A stretch of 64,000 nucleotides of DNA from Athripsodes cinereus. Lineage: Eukaryota > Arthropoda > Insecta > Trichoptera > Leptoceridae. The translations under genes were made by a program, and so were the position numbers. Below, in pieces: positions 1-10,223 of the stretch. Under the pieces are notes generated by a model. It worked only from the letters and a program-made list of their open reading frames with translations, was not told the DNA's origin and made no database searches. Position 1 is the stretch's first letter. Each line of letters opens with the position of its first letter. The DNA lies in assembly GCA_947579605.1 (NCBI GenBank), contig OX388320.1:7006001-7070000 (forward strand), in the 5' to 3' direction.

Positions 1-671
1 TAAAAGAACCACAAATGTTTAAGTACTTAAGTGCTACTTTAAAAAGACGTCAGTCGAATAATAATAATAAAAATATTTATTTATTTAAGTACATTTACAA
101 TTTTCGCTTTTACATGTTGACAAATTTAAGAAATTATAACAACAACAAGTAAATCCAAAATAACAAAAATACAGGTAATAAAAGCAATAAAAAATTAATA
201 ATTAAAACAAGACGTAAAAAACAATAAAAACAATTATATATGAAAAAAAGAGAAAGCAACAAATCAAAATGGCTACATGGAAACTAGTCGCGTATAGATT
301 CTAAGAACGTTATCTTGTGTAGCGCTTAGAAAATGTACACGATTATTCCGCAATGGAAACTTGTGCAGTATGTTTTTCGCACAAATTTTAGTGTACGTTA
401 TTGGAAAATATACACGATTTGAGCGTTATAACCATGTATAGTTTCTAAAAGTATTTATGCTTATAACTACTTGAAACTATACGCGAGCAGTCCCAACCTG
501 TGCGTAATGGCATTGTATACTTTCAAAATACGCCTCCCATTCATATCTACAAGTTAGCAAATACACTGTTAAAGACAGGCGTTCATAAAACATCTCGTAT
601 AAGACACATAGTATATTCAATTCAGCGATGTGGTACACTACCCATCATAAATACCGATCTTATTTTTGAAC
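1..671. other. AT-rich sequence, no gene seen
   Basis: No coding region is supported. Positions 56-95 hold an AAT/TTTATT-rich run followed by A-rich sequence to about 265. That is the usual look of an antisense LINE 3' end, but no protein remnant confirms it. Short words around 283-292 and 476-485 (cgcgtatag and its complement) are inverted but too short to interpret. Confidence 0.5.
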
Positions 672-760
672 TGGCACGGAGAAGATAGCTTGCATGTTTA
701 TTATATGTAGTTAGTTTGCTAGCTACTCTACTAGTGGGATATACCGTGATGGTGTAGATA
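672..760 (+). repeat. Tail-R repeat, partial copy
   Basis: Fragment of the window's most frequent repeat. Recognisable blocks in order are ggcacggagaagatagcttg, catgtttatta, a degraded ctagctactc block, then gtgggatataccgtgatggt and a tag-rich end. It is oriented with the 3' module on the right. The 5' part of the family is missing. The repeat is non-coding. Confidence 0.7.
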
Positions 761-778
761 GAGATGAGATTAGATAGA

Positions 779-1012
779 CGCTGGTGTAACGTCAAGCATA
801 CGCTCTTACCTAAGGTCATTTCTTTGACTCCCGGTCGTATGGAAATGAAAGATGACCTTTTTCAAGTTGTCCTGGCTCTGAGTTTAACGTGTAGCTATAT
901 GTGTTTAGTGCATTTTGAATCTATGTAAGTAAAGTCATAATACAAGATTCATACGTATGAGTTTGGGACTAGCTTGCTCTGTGTGAATTATCCATATATA
1001 TTTATGTTATAT
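779..1012 (+). repeat. SINE-A copy, degraded tRNA-like head
   Basis: Homologous over most of its length to the minus-strand copy at 16678-16920. Shared blocks are gatgacctttttcaa, ttgtcctgg, taatacaagattcat and gagtttgggactagct. The tRNA-like head is eroded: cgctcttacct and the region of the B box (ctcccggtcg) remain, but the canonical ggttcgattc is lost. Probably an old, inactive SINE. Confidence 0.65.
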
Positions 1013-2757
1013 CATGTCATATTCTTTGTTGACTCGCGAGACACTATAATGAACTCCCATCATGAATGGCGAGTCGATAAATTAAAGTTTAAACGTAAAA
1101 GTCCATTATAACACTGGTAAATTCATATAAATTATAAAACATTTATTATGAAATATTTAATAACTGCTTCACTTCTATTTTCCTATCAGATAAGAGAACT
1201 GGAAAATCTCCATAATTATGTATTAGGAACTTAGTGTGAATCGACTGTCTGGTTCGATTTTAATGAATATTTTCTCCGGTCAACACACCTCGCCTACATA
1301 TTATAATGTCTCGTAAGCGTATTTCATCAAAAAACAGCCATTTGACAAAAATCTATTAAGAATATGCTTCATTATGCTGAGTATCTTAAGGGCTATATCT
1401 AAGGGTCATTATTATTTTGTGGGTTGTTCGCTTTCTGCTGCATAACTGTGGTCTTATAATCATGATGGCATTTCGCATAACTCTACACGCGTACAAGGCC
1501 GATGTTACACCGTACACAACTAGGTTCTATTCATTACTGAGAGATGCGTTGGATACCAGTAAAGCATAATAACTTTCATACTATGTGATACATACTTTAC
1601 GTTTCTGCGTAAGTTTTTTTTTTGTTGATATTAATCAATCTCACGTCGGATTTATGTGCATATAGGCAGTGTTGACATTCAGGGGTTAAAGACATTATAA
1701 TTTAAAAATGAAGCTGAACACAAAATTCTATTTTTATTAATTAAAATCTAAAAGTAAGGGTATATTATTATTAGGTTCATTAAAATAAAATAAATACAGG
1801 AAATAAAATCACCGCATTAGATAATGAACTAAATAAATAGATGGGTATGCACTAAAATTGTTTTCATTTTTTTTTATTAATGGTCCAATGATCAAACAGA
1901 CAAAATAATAAAAACAAATACAAATAGCAAAAAATTATCAATAAATAAATGGATAAATATAATAAATAAATACAAAAAAAACAGTACAAATAATAAAGTA
2001 GGCAAACCAATTACAAAATGTCGAGACAAGATGAATAACAAATCAAAAAGGTATAATAAGCACTTTTCACTGATCTTCTTCGCGTCAAAAGAACGTTCAT
2101 ATTTTTTTTTATTTTATTTTTTGATCATACTGACTGATATCCAACAAATCAAAATCTCACAGGAATGTGAAAAGTGCCTTACAGTCAATACATAGGCAGG
2201 AACAGCATTGATTAAATTCTAAGGAGGTGTTGGATTGGCGAACACTGAACCACCGTTAATTAACACTGTGTAATACGTGGTAAGAGCTATTAGACTTGTA
2301 ATAGATAAGTGATCAATATACAAACCTTACATTATTAAATATCATTATTATTAGGTACTAACTACTCTAGTCCACCCATTTACGACTAAACGAGAAATAT
2401 ACCCTCCTTTATACGAGACTTGTCTCTATAAGGAGGATGTTTAGATTTAAGTTTTAATAAAATAGTCTTTGTATTGTTATAGGTACCTGTATTTTTTGTT
2501 GTTTTCAATAAAATTATCAAATGTATAGGTATATAAACGAATTAAATTAATTCGCCCTTCAAGGCTCCTCTCGGGAGCAAATGGCAGAAACCTTTACTTT
2601 TGTATAAATGACAATAACATTTTTTTTTCTTACTTTACTTCAAAAAACTTAGATGTCACGTAAAAGGCCGAAAAATTCGTAAATAAAAGGTTTAAGACAT
2701 TTAACATACTTATTTCATTGAATGATGAGGTATTTGCACTGAATCTGCACATTTAAA
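1013..2757. other. AT-rich non-coding stretch
   Basis: No gene recognised. Positions 1865-2240 are A-rich with a T-run at 2101-2110. Together they look like one or two antisense LINE 3' ends, but reverse-strand translation gives no convincing motif. Nothing else stands out. Confidence 0.4.
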
Positions 2758-2800
2758 ACCCACTTGCGGGATATACCGTGATGGTATGGTTTAGTATAGT
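2758..2800 (+). repeat. Tail-R repeat, 3' end only
   Basis: Only the terminal module is present: cccacttgcgggatatac, then cgtgatggtatgg. A copy this short and strongly 5'-truncated fits target-primed reverse transcription. Old decay would look the same. Confidence 0.6.
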
Positions 2801-4211
2801 ATTTAAATTATTTGACCAACCAATACATAATTTGGTATACGTAAGATCAATATACTGTACATCCAAATAATGGATAATTCAAAGGCAAAACATTAATTAT
2901 GTATACAATCGGTTTTTCACTATTTTGCTCATTTTCGTTCCTGGAATTGGACTTTTTGATTGCATCGGATGTATAAGTTAACATAATGTTTTTTTAATAA
3001 CGGAAGAAAAAAGTTTTCATTACCACACCTTCTTCAAATTTAAAAGTATATTTTAATCAGCAAAACCTCAAATTGTTCCAACAAATAAACACACGTTACA
3101 CTTAAAATTATCGAATGAAACAAAGGACGTAGTGTTCACATAGCCCAACCAACAATTCAGGTATGAGAGGGAGTCATGGGACATAATGGTAAGCCATTAG
3201 CGCAGCTATTTCCTAATGACCTGTAAAGAATTCCAAGTTATTCCTTTTAAGCTCAATAATAATTCGCTCTTTCCTAATAGCTACACACTTACTTATATCA
3301 TATTGTCATTATTCGTACCAAAAGCCTAATGTTTGGCCCTTTCCATACGATAAGATTAAAGTCGTATACGAATCCAATACTTCTCAACAATTTCCAATGT
3401 CCAACAACTTCCAACAATTCTCAATGTCCAACAAAATAATTATGCATCAGCTATAATATGACATCATCATTTGTTTTAGGTGTTATGAAATTCAAGCAGA
3501 CATTACCTATTTGTTCGCAAGACATTATCTTAAAACAATAAATCCGCCATTTTTACTTCACTATTATTGTACAATTAAGTTTTTTATTAATTTATTATTT
3601 TTGCACATAATCATTATACAACAGAATTTACAAAATAATCTAAAATTGTGAGATAATATGCAATGGCGAGTTTAGTACATGAACGTCGAAAAGAAAGGGA
3701 AAAAATAAAAAAAGATCACAAGGTTCGTAGCTTTAAATTCAAAAATATCATATTAGAAAGACCATAGACACATACAAAAGCCATGATGATTTGAGATTTC
3801 AGCTGCTCTATGATTCAAATATCACCGTGTGCTCTAAACCTTAGAGCAAAACTAATATTCAGCATTTTCCTATAATACTCTGATAGATCAAAACACCTGA
3901 TAAAGAAATGTGAACTCCTAACCCCTACAATTTTATACTTCACAGTGGTCACAATTAAGTACCAAGTTTAATGTAGTACATTGAACAAAACAATCTGCAC
4001 ATCGTGGATAGTATAAATATCGTTCTACGTACAAGCACTTGTAATAAACCATCGCGAGTGGAATAAATCATCGATTTTGTTACACTTAATGGATTAATTT
4101 ATTCAATTCAGCATGAATTTATTACATTTTTTTTGGTATACCTACATACAAAAATAAAAGAACACAAAAGTTGATTTTGTAATTGAAACAATGGTCCTAG
4201 CTGGATAATTT
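2801..4211. other. AT-rich non-coding stretch with a short tandem duplication
   Basis: No gene seen. At 3382-3440 a unit of about 28 bases (core caatgtccaacaa) occurs twice in tandem with minor differences. The rest is unremarkable AT-rich DNA. Confidence 0.4.
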
Positions 4212-4440
4212 TTGAGAGTGTCCAATAATTGTGAACCAAAAAGAACATCATTCTTTCCTCCACAAGGGTTTCGATTGCCCCAACGTTCCTCTTTCACAAT
4301 TCACCGTTCCTATGAAAACAACATCAGAGCGCTAGGAATGCCGCAGGAAGAGTTGATTCAATTGACGCAGAGACGCGTTCTTGAAATATCCAGGGAAATA
4401 AAGTGGTGTAAACTTCTACCCTAATGACGCAGAGACGCTC
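4212..4440 (+). pseudogene. RTE-like LINE C-terminal tail remnant
   Basis: The plus frame reads through RSYENNIRALGMPQEELIQL and then TQRR. This resembles the tail after the reverse transcriptase in RTE-like LINEs, where a LGxxWEExxxLAxxRxxWR pattern is usual. The minus-strand fragment at 41042-41284 has the parallel MSWEEVIQLAQRRSDWRKLF, which supports common descent. The key W of the WEE block is replaced by Q here. The word tgacgcagagacgc is duplicated at 4362 and 4424, so the 3' part is rearranged. No start codon or polymerase domain is present, so this is debris. Family level is moderately sure, clade is inferred. Confidence 0.5.
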
Positions 4441-5055
4441 TGAATAAAGGAGGACGGTTTTTTTTTACAATTTAACTTTCTTTTTATTTCAATTTTAGTA
4501 TACTCGTATGTACAGTCGAATAATTCGGTTGGGGATACAATTTATTAAGTTAAGAATTTCGTACAAATAAATGGTAATCCCAAGACAAAGGTTGGTGGGT
4601 CTCCTTCAATGAATTTTATTTCATGACGAAAAAAAAATTATTTCTCATTTTAAAGAACCATACACCAAATATTTATTCAACTCAAATAGTAACATATTTT
4701 TTCACACGATTCCAAAATCAAAGATAAGAATCTTATAAAGAAGAGATAGTAAATTTATAACTCATTTTGAATAATCTCAAAGATAACCTAACACGAAGCT
4801 TTGAGCTTTACAGTTAAATGGATACACTATTAAAATATATCAATTTCTTAATCGATTTGATCACAATCCAAAATAAAGCGTGCGTTATCGATTAAAATTA
4901 TCGATAAGACATAACTATTTAATATCGATGATGTAATCTAAATGAACATTACTATCATTCACAACTATACCAGATGTTAATGTATAAAATGACAATATAC
5001 AGTATGTCCGATTACTTATTTATTTATTCCTACTTAGTGGTTGAACTAAAAATAA
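4441..5055. other. AT-rich non-coding stretch
   Basis: No gene. The phrase ggtgggtctccttcaatg at about 4590 recurs near 47325, which marks an unidentified shared repeat edge. A small ttatcgat/atcgataa inverted word lies near 4885-4906. Confidence 0.35.
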
Positions 5056-5260
5056 ACTGATGACATTTTATTTTAATTACACAACACAGTTTATTTTTCA
5101 CTTATGTAGATTTATTTAAAATCTCGAGTACCTACTTTCGTCAATGTAGATATTTTGACATTTTCAGATTCAGATCATGAGTTCTCTTGAACTCGAGATT
5201 TTAAATAAATCTAAGTGAAAAATAAATTGAGTTGTGTAATTAAAATAAAATATCATCAGT
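5056..5260. mobile_element. Foldback (MITE-like) element, about 70-base arms
   Basis: The left arm, about 5056-5129, starts actgatgaca and ends aaaatctcgagt. The right arm, about 5191-5260, reads back as its complement with small differences. About 60 bases separate them. There is no coding capacity. Long arms relative to total size fit a non-autonomous TIR or foldback element. No clear target duplication was found, so the superfamily is unknown. Confidence 0.65.
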
Positions 5261-6019
5261 ATGAATTTTCACTCTGTGAATGTACAAACTTGAGAATTAT
5301 TAAAAATAAAGTATTAACACCTATATGGTTTGTGATTCATTAATAAATTACATTCATATTCTTGCATCCCTTAGATTCACATAATAATGCAACATGCGCA
5401 TTATATTTGTTGTGCATAGCTTAATTCTCAATTTGTCTATTGTCTATCCTTATGGATCTGGTCCAAAAGATATCATAATTATCCTCGGGCGGCCATACTT
5501 CGAAAAACATTTTTTTAATCACGTATATATCATCTTCCTAGTCAATCAATATGACCACATTCATCCTATAAGGTACACAAAATTATAATTTCGCTACACT
5601 TTTTTCACGTACTTCTGTACTTTCAGGGTTCGTTAATGGACACCCTGTCTATTTCAATAAATAAATATGTAGTATTATTCAGCACACTATAGCTACAATG
5701 CCCAAATATGTAGTATAAACTCGTATTATATAGCTACGACAATAGTATAGTAGCTAATATCCGAAAAGGTCGAAAGGTCTCCTCGCAGTCCAATGATCTT
5801 TAATAGTTTTCACATTAGAACACAAATAGTACAACTAATAATACAAATAAATTATTATATTAGTTAGAACAGAACATTCAACATTATTACGAACTAAAAC
5901 AGTCATTCATTCCTTATGTTCGATTTATTTAACTGCCCAAATTAATAATTATATCTAATAAACAAAGCAAAATGTCAAATTTATTATTTAGTACCTCCAT
6001 AAATTTTATAAAAAAGGTA
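5261..6019. other. AT-rich non-coding stretch
   Basis: No gene recognised. The word aaatatgtagtat occurs twice, near 5664 and 5704. Otherwise nothing to report. Confidence 0.4.
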
Positions 6020-6305
6020 GGTACTACTACTATTACTACTACTACACCATCATGGCATATCCCACAAGTGGGGTAGCCAGCACATCAGCCACATCTAATA
6101 AACATGCAAGCCGTCTTCTCTGTGCCAACAAAAAATTAAAACATTCTGGATGTGTGGCAAACCTCATCGCTGAATTTGAGATGCAAAATTTCTTTATTTT
6201 TTCGAACACCTGCCTTTTACAGGACACTCTAAAACTTACGGACACCAATTCTTTGCCGGGTGGTCCACGGCTTAAAGGTGCACCACGGCCGAAAGGTAGG
6301 TAGGT
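6020..6305 (-). repeat. Tail-R repeat, near full length
   Basis: Best extended minus-strand copy. Read on the reverse strand it starts with a GC-richer block (gtgcacc...ccgtggacca). It continues through agtgtcctgtaaaaggcagg, aaaaaataaagaaat, gatgaggtttgccac and a gttggcacagagaagacgg block. It then reaches ccccacttgtgggatatg, ccatgatggtgtag and a run of tag/tat triplets. Total length is about 285 bases. No long reading frame is shared between copies, so it is treated as a non-coding SINE-like or LINE-3'-derived repeat. Confidence 0.7.
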
Positions 6306-6411
6306 ACTCATATTTTAATTCTTTGATATTTATTTATTTTTTATTTATTTATTCTTCACTGTATATTGGTTACATTATTTTAAAACAATACAAAGTATCA
6401 TAAAATATATC

Positions 6412-6611
6412 NNNNNNNNNNNNNNNNNNNNNNNNNNNNNNNNNNNNNNNNNNNNNNNNNNNNNNNNNNNNNNNNNNNNNNNNNNNNNNNNNNNNNNNNN
6501 NNNNNNNNNNNNNNNNNNNNNNNNNNNNNNNNNNNNNNNNNNNNNNNNNNNNNNNNNNNNNNNNNNNNNNNNNNNNNNNNNNNNNNNNNNNNNNNNNNNN
6601 NNNNNNNNNNN
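6412..6611. other. Assembly gap of 200 N
   Basis: Exactly 200 undetermined bases. The sequence on the right resumes inside a LINE coding remnant, so the gap probably hides more of a repeated element. Confidence 0.99.
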
Positions 6612-6705
6612 CCGATTCTGGACAGGCACACTTTGTCACATTCGGGACAAAGCTGCTCTTCGTTTATGATGGGTCTGCGAGTTGTTCGACTTTGCGAGCC
6701 GCTAT
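6612..6705 (-). pseudogene. Non-LTR retrotransposon C-terminal zinc-finger fragment, cut by gap
   Basis: The reverse strand gives an open frame with RPIINEEQLCPECDKVCLSR followed by IG, then the gap. CxxC followed by C and SRIG matches the cysteine finger near the C-terminus of several insect non-LTR retrotransposon ORF2 proteins, which normally continues into a SH...C half. The gap removes the expected second half. No polymerase motif lies upstream (6705 onwards), so the fragment is isolated. The finger is seen directly and the LINE assignment rests on family knowledge. Confidence 0.55.
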
Positions 6706-7706
6706 AGTCATAAATGGTTTAGAATTGGTATAGAAGTGACAAACAGAAAGTAACGATACCCTGCACGATGATCATACCAAATTGGACCTAATATTCAGCA
6801 TTAGGAAAAGCGGCGCAGAAGTAGAAATTACTTTTTTCATACACATCCTAGAACTCTGTTGTCATTGTTATACGAACAGTGAATTATGAAAGAGACTCAT
6901 CACAGCAATGGGAAATCTTGTGATAATAAAAACTCTTCTTCTTTGGCAAATTATCTCTGACATTATTAAAAAAAATTGGCCATACTTATGGATAATATTT
7001 AACATTCTAAATAAAGCATAATATTCAGTAAACTTTTTTTTTCATTGAGCGAAATTAACTCGTAAACATATACTTTTGTATGACAATGACAGGAAAGAGA
7101 TCATAATAAAATTTATTAAGAATTCCACGCCCAGTACTATTAACGCAGTACTGGCTTATCCTGTCTCAGTAGTATGACAACACACAGAGATGATTGGTAG
7201 AAATTGCTTCATATTATGTACATAATAATAACATATGAGTCCTTCACCACATCTCTAAAACTAGAAAATATTTTTACTATATAATATTTTAAGTATTCAT
7301 TGTGCTGTACCTGCAGATATTTAACAACACATGCATCCGAAAATAAGATATAACATTGCTATGAAAGAAAATGGCTATCTTTAAAGAGCATTTGAGATTT
7401 AACGGACACAAATGGTTCGGGTGAGCGCATTGCTTACTATAAAAAAATTTTAATATTCCCGAAAAACGTAGCCCTCAAAAACTAAATAAATATCTAAGCC
7501 AAGTGTGTCATATTCTTAATAATAGAAGAGTTATATTTAAGAAGAATCATCGAAAATCTAGGTACAAAAATGTCCACATTAACATGATACGAGAAACAAA
7601 TTCAATGTACCTACTTTAAGTGATCAAGATATCAGTTCTTTCAACCCAAGCCCCTATTGATATGGTGTAAAGAATGTAAAGATTGATAGATTCCGCTACG
7701 TAATAA
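6706..7706. other. AT-rich non-coding stretch
   Basis: No gene or clear repeat recognised. The reading frame feeding the RTE-like tail below opens only after a stop at 7704-7706. Confidence 0.4.
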
Positions 7707-7797
7707 ATTCACCATTCACTCATCGCCATCGCGGAGGGTAAGACCGAGGGAACAAATGGCAGAGGCCGACCAAGAGACACATATATGGACCAACTGA
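7707..7797 (+). pseudogene. RTE-like LINE tail, upstream half (split by LINE insertion)
   Basis: The open frame ends NGRGRPRDTYMDQL. GRGRPR followed by a short DxL stretch is typical of the region after the polymerase in RTE-like ORFs. It continues at 10108-10223, where the frame resumes with LKRDMNCGSYVELKRLAENR. A complete, uninterrupted relative lies at 22155-22274. The two halves were one fragment before the LINE at 7798-10107 inserted. Confidence 0.7.
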
Positions 7798-9665
7798 GAA
7801 CCAAGTTTTGGAAGCTCTGGAAAAGATATCATAACTCATGCGATTACTCCGTATACTCGAGTTATCGAGCTAAATTCAAGGAAGCCCACAAAAGAGATCA
7901 CACTTTATACCTTAAAAACATTGAAAATTCTATCAGTACTAATATCAAACCTTTCTTTTCTTATGTAAATAATCTGAAAACATCGAACAATTACCCTAGT
8001 AATATGTACTTAGATGATGATTCATCATGCGATCCCGAAACTGTTGCCAATCTTTTTTGTAATTTTTTTAAATCCGTTTTTATTAACAGCCAATCTCCTG
8101 ACTTGAGCAATGGTATTGGTGAATCTGATCAGCCTTCATTACATTTATCTAGTATTAAAATATTAAATTCTGAGGTTTACAATAAGTTAATCAACCTTGA
8201 TACAAACAAAGGACAAGGTCCGGACAGATTATCTCCTTTAGTATTAAAGAGATGCGCCCCCCATATTGCAAAACCGTTACGTATTATTTTTAATAAAAGC
8301 ATCAAGGAAGGTTGTTTTCCTACTATATGGAAGACTGCTAATATCACTCCCATTTTTAAGGCGGGAAACAAGGCTGACGTGAGAAATTATAGACCCATTT
8401 CTATTCTCTCCCCCATATCAAAGATTTTTGAGTCTATAATAAAGGATCACTTATCTCATTTTTTGGGACCACAGCTGATTGAGGAACAGCATGGGTTTAT
8501 GAGGGGTAGGTCGACGGTTACCAATCTCCTTGTGTATTCTGAATTTTTGTTCACCTCTTTGGACGAACGTACACAGGTTGATTCGATATATATGGACTTC
8601 AAGAAGGCTTTTGACAGAGTGGACCATTACCTTCTACTCAATAAACTGCATATGTATGGTATACACGGAGATCTCCTTAGATGGGTCAAATCATATCTAT
8701 CCGATAGGTTGATGACGGTAACAATGAATGGCTATAATTCTGACTACGTGACAATAACGTCTGGAGTTCCGCAGGGCTCAGTACTCGGTCCTCTCTTGTT
8801 CACAGTATTTGTAAATGACATAGGTAAATGTATACGCAATTCACAATTTTTGCTATTTGCTGACGACTTGAAAATCTACAGACAAATCCACTGCCTCGAT
8901 GACGCGTTTAAGTTAGAGGAAGATCTTGGAAGAATTCACAACTATTGTGTGTTAAACAGACTTGAGTTGAACTTAAAAAAGTGCAACTCCATAACGTTCA
9001 CTAAAAACAAAAATAAAATTTGCCATGACTATAAAATTGATAATGTCAACTTGAGTCGTCTTGATATTGTAAAGGATCTGGGTGTCATGTTTGATAGTAA
9101 ACTTCACTTTGAGACTCACATCGAGGAACTTTGTGAACAGTCGAATCGTTTGTTGGGCTTTATTTTGAGATCTACCAGCGAATTTAAAAATCCTCAAACA
9201 ATGTTAACATTGTATACTGCGCTCATCCGTTCGAGACTAGAGTACTGTTCTACCATATGGAATCCATTCTATGACAAATATGTTACGCTTGTAGAACGGT
9301 TGCAACGTAAATTTTTACGTATGTACGGACGAAGATATGGCATTGGAACTGATGATGTCTTAATTGATTTATCGCGACGCCGAGAGTTGGCCGATGCGTG
9401 TATTTTGCGTAGAATCTGCACCTCAAATATTGATGTCCCACAGCTGTTATCTAAGGTTGGTTTCCGTGTGCCCTCTGTTAGAAGATCAAATCGCCCCCTT
9501 CACTTAAGTGGGGTTCGAACTAATGCTGGTTTGAGAAACCCTCTTCATCGGTTAATTGATACTTATAATTCTAAGTTTGGTGACATTGACATGTTCGCCG
9601 GTGGCTCGCGCGGTTTTAGGAAGTCAATTTTACAGGTGCTGTGCAGCGATTTGTTATTGTCATAG
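7785..9665 (+). CDS. Reverse transcriptase of a CR1/Jockey-type LINE (ORF2, 5'-truncated), 626 aa
   Basis: RNA-directed DNA polymerase of a non-LTR retrotransposon, used for target-primed copying of its own RNA. Visible motifs: NYRPISILSPISKIFE finger block (about residues 200-215), QHGFMRGRST (about 238-247), motif A YMDFKKAFDRVDH with catalytic D271, SGVPQGSVLGPLLF (about 326-339), motif C FADD with D360/D361, then the thumb with LRLEYCSTIWNP-like sequence (RSRLEYCSTIWNP). The C-terminus ends in LIDTYNSKFGDIDMF, also seen in the minus-strand remnant at 44573-45240. The N-terminal endonuclease is absent and full ORF2 proteins are usually much longer, so the copy is 5'-truncated. The ATG and first residues (MDQL) belong to the older RTE-like tail into which it inserted. 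No stop or frameshift interrupts the polymerase, so the copy is young. It could not move alone. Clade within the Jockey/CR1 group is not certain. Confidence 0.9.
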   Translation: MDQLRTKFWKLWKRYHNSCDYSVYSSYRAKFKEAHKRDHTLYLKNIENSISTNIKPFFSYVNNLKTSNNYPSNMYLDDDSSCDPETVANLFCNFFKSVFINSQSPDLSNGIGESDQPSLHLSSIKILNSEVYNKLINLDTNKGQGPDRLSPLVLKRCAPHIAKPLRIIFNKSIKEGCFPTIWKTANITPIFKAGNKADVRNYRPISILSPISKIFESIIKDHLSHFLGPQLIEEQHGFMRGRSTVTNLLVYSEFLFTSLDERTQVDSIYMDFKKAFDRVDHYLLLNKLHMYGIHGDLLRWVKSYLSDRLMTVTMNGYNSDYVTITSGVPQGSVLGPLLFTVFVNDIGKCIRNSQFLLFADDLKIYRQIHCLDDAFKLEEDLGRIHNYCVLNRLELNLKKCNSITFTKNKNKICHDYKIDNVNLSRLDIVKDLGVMFDSKLHFETHIEELCEQSNRLLGFILRSTSEFKNPQTMLTLYTALIRSRLEYCSTIWNPFYDKYVTLVERLQRKFLRMYGRRYGIGTDDVLIDLSRRRELADACILRRICTSNIDVPQLLSKVGFRVPSVRRSNRPLHLSGVRTNAGLRNPLHRLIDTYNSKFGDIDMFAGGSRGFRKSILQVLCSDLLLS

Positions 9666-10107
9666 TAATTATATTGGTTGTCTTTTTGGGTCTCTCTACA
9701 TCTCAATGTTTTTTTTTTTCCCCTTATATTTTTGACACTAATTCATGTTTTTTTTTCTGTGGTAGGTAGGTTAAGGTTACTTTATTTAATGACAGTTAAT
9801 CTGGATTGTTTATAAAAATTTACTAACTAATTATTACTATTGTAAGAACAGATAACTGTTATTCTTCTTTATATTGTTTTTTTTTTATATTATTGTCTAA
9901 TGTGGTAGCTTTTTTTTATCATTTTACTATTCTTTTATTTAAATCTGACAACCTTATGGGCTTCAAACTTAATATGAATTTTTAATTTGTGTGCACTTAT
10001 AAATAGGGCGATATATTGATACCATTTTTTTGTTTGCATTGTTTGTTTTTATGCATATATATTGTCTGTAGTGTGCTGTTGATGTGGAATAAATAAATAA
10101 ATAAATA
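7798..10107 (+). mobile_element. 5'-truncated CR1/Jockey-type LINE insertion
   Basis: Holds the polymerase frame, then a T-rich 3' untranslated region (9666-10085), then an AATA tail repeated several times (10088-10107). It is flanked by aactga at 7792-7797 and again at 10108-10113, the likely core of a target-site duplication. The interrupted host is an RTE-like tail fragment. Compared with the empty relative at 22155-22274, the insertion point falls inside the ctgaag codons. Confidence 0.8.
9666..10107 (+). other. LINE 3' untranslated region and microsatellite tail
   Basis: Long T-runs near 9711, 9749 and 9884 and no frame. It ends in a tail of AATA/AAAT units, the usual 3' signature of Jockey/CR1-group elements that end in a short repeat rather than plain poly(A). 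This is the 3' part of the LINE above. Confidence 0.7.
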
Positions 10108-10223
10108 AACTGAAGAGGGACATGAACTGTGGCTCATACGTAGAGCTTAAAAGACTGGCTGAGAATAGGGAGGAATGGAGAAGAAAAACCAAACTCGTTG
10201 CAGACCAATCCAATGGATTGTAA
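10108..10223 (+). pseudogene. RTE-like LINE tail, downstream half, with stop
   Basis: The frame resumes LKRDMNCGSYVELKRLAENR, then EEWRRKTKLVADQSNGL, and stops at TAA 10221-10223. REEWRR is the counterpart of the DRxxWR block that ends many RTE-like ORFs. The copy at 22155-22274 agrees closely over the same residues, including the QSNGL stop. With 7707-7797 it forms one interrupted fragment. Confidence 0.75.

Noticed and set aside
500..819. Overlapping open stretches on both strands of about 60 codons
   Set aside because: No motif. They overlap the Tail-R copy at 672-760 and are explained by chance in repeat sequence.
3360..3440. Possible CRISPR-like short repeat
   Set aside because: Only two adjacent units without spacers, in a eukaryotic context. 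A simple tandem duplication.
6042..6311. Open frames of 83-89 codons on both strands
   Set aside because: They coincide with a Tail-R repeat. Other copies of the repeat do not keep the frame.
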